Below are positions 32,456 through 38,069 of a stretch of 38,069 nucleotides of DNA, one piece after another. The notes beneath the pieces are model-generated. The model searched no databases. It saw only the letters and a list, made by a program, of their open reading frames with translations, and was not told the origin of the DNA. The stretch spans positions 1 to 38,069 of the forward strand of contig UQSX01000021.1 of assembly GCA_900543715.1 (NCBI GenBank), written 5' to 3'. The stretch is from an uncultured Blautia sp. (GTDB lineage Bacteria > Bacillota > Clostridia > Lachnospirales > Lachnospiraceae). The position numbers and the translations under genes are program-made. Position 1 is the first letter of the stretch, and each line of letters opens with the position of its first letter.

Positions 32456-32794
32456 ATGGATTACTCAAGAATTGGCGAGCGAATAAAGAAATACCGTGAA
32501 AAGTTAAAAATGACACAGCAGATGCTGGGAGAAGAAACCGATTATTCTGTCCAGCATATCAGCCATATCGAAACGGGAAAGACCAAGCTCAGCGTACAGT
32601 GTCTTTTAGATATTGCCAATGCTCTTCACGTTTCTGTGGATGAGCTGGTGTGCGGATATACTTCTGCTTCCTCTGTCATTCTGGACCGGGAGATCAAAGA
32701 ACTCTTGGATGACTGTACGCCCCAGGAAAAGCAGATCATTCTGGAAACAATGAAAAGCTTAAAATCAAGTTTAAGAAAAAGTAACGAGAAGTAA
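32456..32794 (+). CDS. XRE-family helix-turn-helix regulator
   Basis: A 112-residue DNA-binding protein. Residues about 6-62 are a Cro/C1-type helix-turn-helix (IGERIKKYREKLKMTQQMLG, YSVQHISHIETGKTKLSV, LLDIANALHVSVDELV), followed by a short linker and a charged C-terminal helix (LLDDCTPQEKQIILETMKSL) that may dimerise. The layout is common among single-copy regulators in Lachnospiraceae, not only in phage. AGGAG lies 10 bases before ATG. Targets are unknown; the divergent GNAT gene is one candidate. Confidence 0.92.
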   Translation: MDYSRIGERIKKYREKLKMTQQMLGEETDYSVQHISHIETGKTKLSVQCLLDIANALHVSVDELVCGYTSASSVILDREIKELLDDCTPQEKQIILETMKSLKSSLRKSNEK

Positions 32795-32813
32795 TTTGTT
32801 TTGAAGGATATGG

Positions 32814-32853
32814 AAATGGCTGCCGCAAAAAAAATCAGCGGCAGCCATTTTTT
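32814..32853. terminator. Bidirectional terminator after the XRE gene
   Basis: AAATGGCTGCCGC (32814-32826) pairs perfectly with GCGGCAGCCATTT (32838-32850), followed by T's; the convergent DUF3048 gene stops 4 bases further on. Confidence 0.92.
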
Positions 32854-32856
32854 GTC

Positions 32857-33996
32857 TTACTCAAAAACAGCCTGTTCTTTGTAGTTCAGCGCAATATAGC
32901 TCTTTCCTCTGTTGATCGAAATCTCCTGACCGGATTCATCGTAGAATCGCAGATAAGACTCTTCCTCTTCAGGCTCTTTTGACCAGGTAATCTTCTGTAT
33001 TCCTCCATTTGAAATATAGTATCCTACAGAATCTTCACCCCCATCCCAGTCTATTCGTTTCCTTCCAACATCGTCCCGCACAGATATCTCTGTTTCCAGT
33101 ACAAACACATTGGTAAACGCCAGTTGTTCTCCTGTCTTTCCATCTATCTGTGCTTCATTATTTATCTGTTTTAAATAGACCTTTTTCTCCGCATCATAAG
33201 TAAACTGCGAGGATTGCGCCCCAAAGTTGATCAATACGTTCGTACAGTCATCTCCCTCTGGTTTTATCTGTTCATCCAGTCCATTGAACTGGAAAGCAGC
33301 TCCTGTCTTATCATCCTTTAAATCTGTCCTCAGTCCCTGAGATTCAATGTAGGACACCAGCCTGGTTCCATCAAAATATCCTGTATGCTCCAGAGAATAT
33401 CCCTGGTTCAGTTTATCTTGATCCCGTCCGAAAAGACCTCCCGTATTGGTAATCCCTTCAATCTGATCCAAATTCAAAGACTCTAAATAATCCGCAACCG
33501 TATCATCAATTCCCCAGTTCACATAAAAAGCGTCAAAGCCCTGGGACAGTGCCGGAAAATAGTAGCGGCAGCTCCTGATAGGGCATATCTGCGGCACCTG
33601 GGTATAATCACCATATAGAGCCATAAACCTGGTGGCATCTCCCTCCACAGGAATTTCAAAAATAATATCTGCCTCTCCTACGCCGTATTGGGGCATTGCG
33701 TAGGAAACATTATTTACCATTACAGCCACCGGCCTTTTACCAATCGCAGCATCTGTTAAGTCAGCTACGCCTGTAAGGAGGTTTTGATTTGCCGGAATTT
33801 CTTCCTGTGCCTCCACTGCAGATCCCTGTACAGTTTCTGTTTCTGCTTCTTCCTGAATTGCATTACTTTCTGTTTCTTCTGTCACACCTTGGCTGCTTTC
33901 CGTATTTTCTTTCGTACTTTCTCCCTGGCTGCATGCTGACATAGCGCCTGCCATTATAAATGCCGCAGCAATAAACATAACATTTTTATGCTTCAT
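32857..33996 (-). CDS. DUF3048 (YerB-type) lipoprotein
   Basis: A 379-residue extracellular lipoprotein. MKHKNVMFIAAAFIMAGAMSAC is a lipoprotein signal peptide with the lipid-bearing Cys at about residue 22, followed by an acidic, Glu/Thr/Ser-rich linker to about residue 75. The DUF3048 domain then begins (NLLTGVADLTDAAIGKRPVAVMVNN) and contains RYYFPALSQGFDAFYVNWG and a C-terminal domain ending in the IALNY type strand. The family's role is unknown; Bacillus YerB is the named relative. Start 33996 is chosen for its GGGGGG site 6 bases upstream and because the signal peptide begins there. Confidence 0.88.
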   Translation of the reverse strand: MKHKNVMFIAAAFIMAGAMSACSQGESTKENTESSQGVTEETESNAIQEEAETETVQGSAVEAQEEIPANQNLLTGVADLTDAAIGKRPVAVMVNNVSYAMPQYGVGEADIIFEIPVEGDATRFMALYGDYTQVPQICPIRSCRYYFPALSQGFDAFYVNWGIDDTVADYLESLNLDQIEGITNTGGLFGRDQDKLNQGYSLEHTGYFDGTRLVSYIESQGLRTDLKDDKTGAAFQFNGLDEQIKPEGDDCTNVLINFGAQSSQFTYDAEKKVYLKQINNEAQIDGKTGEQLAFTNVFVLETEISVRDDVGRKRIDWDGGEDSVGYYISNGGIQKITWSKEPEEEESYLRFYDESGQEISINRGKSYIALNYKEQAVFE

Positions 33997-34055
33997 TAAA
34001 AATCCCCCCTTGCCCGTCTGTATCATCTGTTCCTCTGGCATTGCCATATATAATC

Positions 34056-34084
34056 ATTTTACGAAAAAATATCCTGAATTGCAA
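34056..34084 (-). promoter_or_regulatory. Promoter of the DUF3048 lipoprotein gene
   Basis: Minus-strand TTGCAA (34079-34084) and TAAAAT (34056-34061) are 17 bases apart, about 60 bases before the chosen start. Confidence 0.55.
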
Positions 34085-34087
34085 GTG

Positions 34088-34125
34088 AAAACAGCTGCAT
34101 GAAAATACTCATATTCTCATACAGC
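34088..34125 (-). terminator. Terminator of the GH25 lysozyme gene
   Basis: On the minus strand GCTG-ATGA-AATA pairs across a 4-base loop with TATT-TCAT-CAGC (34094-34125), with two mismatched positions, followed by TGTTTTC. Confidence 0.6.
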
Positions 34126-34146
34126 CGTCTTATACATTTCTATATT

Positions 34147-36207
34147 TTATTTTTGTATATAACAGTTTTCAGTGGAGCCGGGGGCCTCACTTCCCTTTGG
34201 AAGAATCTGTATTTCTATCCCTTCCAGACGTTTTGCAAGTCCAGAAGTACCTGCCTCTTCTCCGTTCTTGGCCCATCCCAGCCAGCCGTAAGTCTGTGAG
34301 TGAACTCTGTAATAAATATCATATTTCTCACTCATTTCACCGGTAAGCCGTATTCTTATTGCCTCTAAACGTTTTGCCTCTCCGGCAGTTCCTGATAACG
34401 CCCCATTTGATACATATCCCTGCCATCCATCTTTCTGTACATGGGTACAATACTCTATTCCTCCGGAATACTGGGCATTACTCAACTGAATCTGTATAGC
34501 TTCCAGGCGCTTTGCCTGTCCTACTGTTCCTGACAAAGCTCCATTTTCCACAAAATCCAGCCAGCCAAGTTTCTGTACATGGGTTCTGTACTGAACAGAT
34601 ACAGCTTTTTCCAGATATGCGTTTGATGTTGAACCTGGAGCTTCTCCTCCTTTTGGCACTAAAACAATCTTTATGGCCTCAAGTCTCTTTCCATATCCGG
34701 CAGTTCCAGCAGGCTCTCCATTTTTAGCCCATCCCAGCCAGCCGTAAGTCTGTGCATGGACGCAATAATAAATATCATAATTTTCACTGGCTTCGCCGGT
34801 AAGCTCTATTTTAATAGCTTCCAGCCTCTTTGCTTCACCTGTAGTTCCTGACAAAGCTCCGTCTGATACATAATCCATCCAGCCATTCTTTTGGACATGG
34901 GTACTATATCTTACTCCGCCGCTAATATCACTTCCCAATTTAATCCTGATGGCTTCTAACCTTTTGGCTTCGCCTTCTGTCCCTGAAAGGCTTCCGTCAT
35001 AAACTTCACTCTGCCATCCATCCTTCTGCACATGGGTAGAATAAGCTATCTGGCCACCTTCTCCTCCTGTTTCTCCTGAATTATTGTCATCTGAATTATC
35101 AGAGTTTTCTTCCTCGATCCAGAAGTTCAAATCCACATTTGTAGAAATACCGTCTACTTTTCCTGTTGAGGTGCACTGCCACATGTCGTATTCGCCATCA
35201 TAAGTGCAGGTATCATTCCACTGAGCCATCCATCTGGACCATGAGTCAAATACAGAATCTGTCAAGTGGTTTGTCCACCAGTCTAAGTTAGAATAAATAC
35301 CTACCTGATATCCACTGCCGGAAATGACATCACAAAAGGTCTTAGCCACCTGTGTCTTCATATCATCCGTCAACGCTAAGGTAATATTATCTTCCAAATC
35401 ATAATATACCGGATAAGATGGTGAATGTCCCTGCAAAAGCCGCAATACATGACGTGCCTCACTCTCTGCTTTTGCCAATGTGTTGGCATAGGAATACAGA
35501 TATACACCGTATGGGATTCCTAACCGTTCGCATTCTGAAACATTATACTCCCAGTAATCATCGTCCTGGCTCTCCATATCCTGTCCATAGCCACAGCGGA
35601 TAATAGCAAAATCAATCCCATCATTTTTAACCTTCTGCCAGTCGATTTTTCCATTATGCTCACTGACATCAATGCCTTTTTTCACAGCTCCAGGGATTAC
35701 TTCTCCATTACTGTTCACAAATTTCCCGTCAACTTTTTCCCATGCATAAGGATAATCCGTATATGTACTTGGCAGGGAAATCAGACTTCCGTTTGAGTAT
35801 CTCCAGCTGTTTTCTGCTGCAGGATCCGCTTCCAGAACAGTCTCTGTTTCCTGTCCGCTTTCTTCTTCTGTCATTTCCTGGCTGTTTTCATTCACAGCTG
35901 CTTCCTGATTATCTTCTGTCTCAGCTTCGCTGGTCTGGTATGTATCTTCCTGTGAATTATCTATTATTTCTGACTCTTCATTCTGTTCCTGATTGTCTTC
36001 TGTATTTTGCTCTTCAGAAATAGCTTCTTGTTGACCTTCCTGTTCTTCCACTGAATCATTTTCCGAGTAATCTAGTGATTCACTGTCTTGATTCATCTGC
36101 ACTTCCGATGTTTCGGCAGCACTTATCGAAACAGGCGCTACAAATATACTTCCACTGACCGCACATGCGGACAATGCAAGCGCCAACACTTTTTTCATCC
36201 TTTTCAT
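34147..36207 (-). CDS. Secreted GH25 lysozyme with six ChW repeats
   Basis: A 686-residue secreted wall hydrolase. Residues 1-31 are a signal peptide (KKVLALALSACAVSGSIF, cleavage near SISAA-ET). About 32-130 is an acidic Glu/Gln/Asn/Ser-rich linker. A GH25 muramidase domain covers about 176-365 (KKGIDVSEHNGKIDWQKV with catalytic Asp 180, YYDLED with Glu 272, and QCTSTGKVDGISTNVDLNFW). From 389 to the end are six clostridial hydrophobic-W repeats (HVQKDGW...GALSG...KRLEAI), which bind the cell surface. AGGAGG lies 8 bases before ATG. It may remodel its own wall or lyse others. Confidence 0.94.
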   Translation of the reverse strand: MKRMKKVLALALSACAVSGSIFVAPVSISAAETSEVQMNQDSESLDYSENDSVEEQEGQQEAISEEQNTEDNQEQNEESEIIDNSQEDTYQTSEAETEDNQEAAVNENSQEMTEEESGQETETVLEADPAAENSWRYSNGSLISLPSTYTDYPYAWEKVDGKFVNSNGEVIPGAVKKGIDVSEHNGKIDWQKVKNDGIDFAIIRCGYGQDMESQDDDYWEYNVSECERLGIPYGVYLYSYANTLAKAESEARHVLRLLQGHSPSYPVYYDLEDNITLALTDDMKTQVAKTFCDVISGSGYQVGIYSNLDWWTNHLTDSVFDSWSRWMAQWNDTCTYDGEYDMWQCTSTGKVDGISTNVDLNFWIEEENSDNSDDNNSGETGGEGGQIAYSTHVQKDGWQSEVYDGSLSGTEGEAKRLEAIRIKLGSDISGGVRYSTHVQKNGWMDYVSDGALSGTTGEAKRLEAIKIELTGEASENYDIYYCVHAQTYGWLGWAKNGEPAGTAGYGKRLEAIKIVLVPKGGEAPGSTSNAYLEKAVSVQYRTHVQKLGWLDFVENGALSGTVGQAKRLEAIQIQLSNAQYSGGIEYCTHVQKDGWQGYVSNGALSGTAGEAKRLEAIRIRLTGEMSEKYDIYYRVHSQTYGWLGWAKNGEEAGTSGLAKRLEGIEIQILPKGSEAPGSTENCYIQK
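34150..35043 (-). repeat. Coding tandem array of ChW repeats in a duplicated three-repeat block
   Basis: Six repeats of 45-60 residues form two blocks of three: repeats 1-2-3 resemble 4-5-6, with repeats 3 and 6 carrying the variant WLGWAKNGE and the same tail PKG-EAPGST. The period is 456 bases (152 residues); for instance the bases GCCCATCCCAGCCAGCCGTA occur at 34271 and 34727. A block duplication is the simplest explanation. Confidence 0.85.
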
Positions 36208-36238
36208 TAGCAGTTCCTCCTAATTCTTTATTTTTTTA

Positions 36239-36267
36239 ATTATAGATACACATAATAAAAAACACAA
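36239..36267 (-). promoter_or_regulatory. Candidate promoter of the GH25 gene
   Basis: Minus-strand TTGTGT (36262-36267) and TATAAT (36239-36244) are 17 bases apart. A second TATAAT with TTACAG 18 bases upstream lies near 36310-36345. The rest of 36268-36447 is AT-rich and I see no gene in it. Confidence 0.45.
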
Positions 36268-36473
36268 CTTTTTTATGATATCTTCCTTAAATTTCTATAG
36301 AAACTCCCCTAATAATTATAGATTACCATAAAAGTAAACTGTAATCCATGATGTTCACCTGTATATTAATCGACATTTTTGACAGCTAAATTTGCAACAC
36401 TATTATGATAAACCTGTTAGAACAGTGTCTTTCAATATAGTTACAATCTGTTTAGTGCATAATAAAAATACCC

Positions 36474-36528
36474 AAAATTGCAGAGGCGCTTCCTCAAAGT
36501 TGCAGAGGGAATTTCCCCAATAATGCAG
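36474..36528 (+). repeat. Iterated sites at the IS21 left end
   Basis: TTGCAGAGG occurs at 36478-36486 and 36500-36508 in similar context (AAAATTGCAGAGG, AAAGTTGCAGAGG), 22 bases apart, with a weaker third AATAATGCAG near 36519. Multiple end repeats of this kind are a feature of IS21 and probably bind IstA. Confidence 0.6.
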
Positions 36529-36531
36529 CCG

Positions 36532-36586
36532 TGTTTGGTGCTTCTCTAAGTCTACTCGGATGGTAGATTTAGAGAAACACCAAACA
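36532..36586. repeat. 55-base near-perfect palindrome before istA
   Basis: Arms 36532-36555 and 36563-36586, 24 bases each, pair at all but one position (one more is a G-T wobble) around TCGGATG. Pieces: TGTTTGGTG/CACCAAACA, TTCTCTAA/TTAGAGAA, TCTAC/GTAGA. No T run follows, so it is not a classic terminator; it may shield the element from outside transcription. Confidence 0.75.
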
Positions 36587-36616
36587 TCCATTGCAAGCAT
36601 ACAGCACTTTTTGTAT

Positions 36617-36651
36617 CCTTGAAATGTCGTTGCAGACAACATTCAAGGAGG
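36617..36651 (+). promoter_or_regulatory. Hairpin covering the istA ribosome site
   Basis: CCTTGAA (36617-36623) pairs with TTCAAGG (36642-36648), with more pairs inside (TTG/CAA around CAGA). The ribosome site AAGGAGG (36645-36651) is half buried in the stem, so translation of istA should be low. Confidence 0.55.
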
Positions 36652-36659
36652 AAAGGAGT

Positions 36660-38069
36660 ATGATTGCAATGGACAAGGTTCATTCTATCAGACAGCTCTT
36701 TTATGAGCAAGGGAAAAGTGTCTCAGCCATTGCTGCTGAGACGGGGCATGACCGGAAAACGATATGTAAGTATCTGGACATGACCGATTTTAACACACCG
36801 GAACCGAAAAAAGAGGATCCGGAAAATATGTGCCCCAAGTTGGATGCATATAAGCCATTGATTGATCAGTGGCTCCTGGATGACCGTAAGGCTCCCAGGA
36901 AACAGCGCCATACCGCAAAAAGGGTTTTTAAGAGGCTTCTGGCAGAAAGCGAAGGATTCGACTGTTCTTACCGGCTGGTTGCGCAGTATGTAGCTTACAG
37001 GAAAGCACAGATGAATCTTGACAACAAAAAGTCTTATCTGCCGCTCATCCACTACCCCGGCGAGGCTCAGGCTGATTTCGGCGCTGCACAGTTCTTTGAA
37101 AACAGTTTATCCCATGAGGGAAAGTATCTGGTACTTTCTTTTCCGTTCAGCACTGCCGGGTATCTCCAGCTGATGTACGGTGAAAATGCCGAGTGCTTCA
37201 TGGAGGGCATGATCGACATTTTTACGCACCTTGGAGGTGTTCCTACGGAAATCTGGTTTGATAACACATCAACCCTTGTCACGAAGATCCTGAAAGACGG
37301 AGGCCGCCAGCTGACGGATAAGTTCCTCCGGTTCAGTGAACACTATGGGTTCCGCTATAAGTTCATGAATCCCGAAGCCGGATGGGAAAAGGGAAACGTG
37401 GAGAACAAGGTTGGATACAGCCGCAGGAACTTCCTCGTGCCGCCGCCCAGGTTCATGGAACTGTCTGAATACAATAGCCGGCTTCTTAAAGAGGCTGACG
37501 GTGACATGGACCGGGAGCATTACCACTACGACCAGACGATACTGGAGCGTTTTCACAAGGATAAGAAGTCACTGCTCCCATTGCCGGATGTTGCGTTTGA
37601 TCCGGCCAGGTATGAGACAGTACTCACGGATAAATGGGGCAGGTTCACTCTGGAGAAAGGGAAGCATGAGTATTCCGTCTCGCCGGATCATACCTGCACG
37701 AACGTGTGGCTTAAGATCACCTCACGGCGGGTACAGGTCATGGACATGCAGCACCGCCCCATTGTGACACACAGGCGGCTCTACGGAGACCAGAAACAGG
37801 CAAGCATGGAATGGCTGCCGTATCTGACGGCTATCTCCAGGAAGCCCCGTTCCCTGTTCAACAGCGGCATCTACGATATGATGCCGGAGAACATGCAGCG
37901 GTACATGAAGAGCTGCGGCAGTACGGACCGGGGAGCTATCCTGAAAGTCCTTGCGGAGCTGACCGGGCGGACTGGATTTGACAGCGCCCTTCAGACAGTC
38001 AACCAGGCTCTTCTCTATCAGGTAAGGGATCCGGACAGCTTGAAGAACCTGTACCGGAGACTGTATGCG
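36660..38069 (+). CDS. istA: IS21-family transposase IstA (5' part, 470 codons)
   Basis: The reading frame starts at ATG 36660 behind AAGGAGG (8-base spacing) and is open to the window edge. Residues about 10-40 form the helix-turn-helix (SIRQLFYEQGKSVSAIAAET, HDRKTICKYL). The rve-type DDE catalytic core is intact: Asp 139 in GEAQADFGAAQ, Asp 201 in EIWFDNTST, and Glu 248 in WEKGNVENK. The C-terminal beta-barrel-like part (RFTLEKGKHEYSVSP) follows. Nothing suggests decay within the window, but whether the gene is complete is not seen. A start at 36669 (MDKV) is possible with the second AAGGAG. Confidence 0.92.
   Translation, partial: MIAMDKVHSIRQLFYEQGKSVSAIAAETGHDRKTICKYLDMTDFNTPEPKKEDPENMCPKLDAYKPLIDQWLLDDRKAPRKQRHTAKRVFKRLLAESEGFDCSYRLVAQYVAYRKAQMNLDNKKSYLPLIHYPGEAQADFGAAQFFENSLSHEGKYLVLSFPFSTAGYLQLMYGENAECFMEGMIDIFTHLGGVPTEIWFDNTSTLVTKILKDGGRQLTDKFLRFSEHYGFRYKFMNPEAGWEKGNVENKVGYSRRNFLVPPPRFMELSEYNSRLLKEADGDMDREHYHYDQTILERFHKDKKSLLPLPDVAFDPARYETVLTDKWGRFTLEKGKHEYSVSPDHTCTNVWLKITSRRVQVMDMQHRPIVTHRRLYGDQKQASMEWLPYLTAISRKPRSLFNSGIYDMMPENMQRYMKSCGSTDRGAILKVLAELTGRTGFDSALQTVNQALLYQVRDPDSLKNLYRRLYA

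Larger units (their letters stand above)
36448..38069 (+). mobile_element. IS21-family insertion sequence, left part (runs off the window)
   Basis: The istA transposase gene, iterated TTGCAGAGG sites and a long palindrome upstream mark the left end of an IS21-type element. The outer boundary is uncertain; TGTTTAGTGC at 36448 starts with the TG usual for the family and is taken as a guess. The istB helper gene and right end would lie beyond base 38069. No target duplication can be checked. Confidence 0.75.

Noticed and set aside
34150..35043. CRISPR-like array
   Set aside because: The periodicity is long (456 bases), in frame and explained by ChW protein repeats; no short direct repeats with unique spacers were found anywhere in the window.

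Overview
The window reads as chromosome of a low-to-mid GC, Gram-positive anaerobe of the Lachnospiraceae type (Clostridia). Grounds: PPi-type phosphofructokinase, meso-diaminopimelate dehydrogenase, clostridial ChW (hydrophobic-W) repeats on a GH25 lysozyme, purine synthesis ending in a PurO-type IMP cyclohydrolase plus a stand-alone AICAR transformylase under a ZTP riboswitch, YitT, DegV and DUF3048 proteins, and strong AGGAGG ribosome sites with intrinsic terminators. Most genes lie on the minus strand. Genus cannot be fixed from sequence alone.

Layout. 1-1.8 kb (minus, clearly GC-richer): sigma-70-like protein without regions 2.3-2.4 and 4, histidine phosphatase, and the 5' half of a PPi-dependent phosphofructokinase behind a perfect cre palindrome. 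1.9-4.1 kb (plus): LysR regulator and MFS transporter. 4.2-9.7 kb (minus): VOC and RidA proteins, a Rad3/DinG-type helicase carrying a RecB-like nuclease domain, an HPr-like protein without the phosphorylatable His, a CsoR-type repressor with a His-rich tail together with Mrp, and a 79-aa unknown. 9.9-11.2 kb (plus): xpt and an ECF transporter S component. 11.2-15.6 kb (minus): exonuclease III, selD, a SelD-linked class V aminotransferase and dinB in one tight operon. 15.7-17.2 kb (plus): a PurF paralog that lacks the glutaminase Cys, behind a structured leader RNA.

17.4-24.1 kb (minus): YitT, ddh, a sorbitol/xylitol-type dehydrogenase, stand-alone AICAR transformylase and PurO under a ZTP riboswitch. 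22.9-26.6 kb: a compact translation-linked operon map / rluA-type / ygjP-type / rlmI-type. 26.8-28.1 kb (plus): a DUF368 transporter, then a free-standing transcription unit with near-consensus promoter and strong hairpin end but no sizeable gene (candidate small RNA). 28.1-36.2 kb: DegV, a domain-permuted GH3 beta-glucosidase, GNAT, XRE regulator, a DUF3048 lipoprotein and a secreted GH25 lysozyme with six ChW repeats. 36.4 kb to the end: left part of an IS21-family element with istA running off the window.

Together the purine genes (xpt, PurF-like, PurH-like, PurO) and their RNA control form the clearest functional theme. The best candidates for something undescribed are the small RNA at 27.85-28.07 kb, the folded leader at 15.69-15.78 kb before the Cys-less PurF paralog, the truncated sigma-like protein, and the His-less HPr-like gene with an upstream micro-ORF. 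Start codons were moved from the longest reading frame to the best ribosome-site-supported start where stated.
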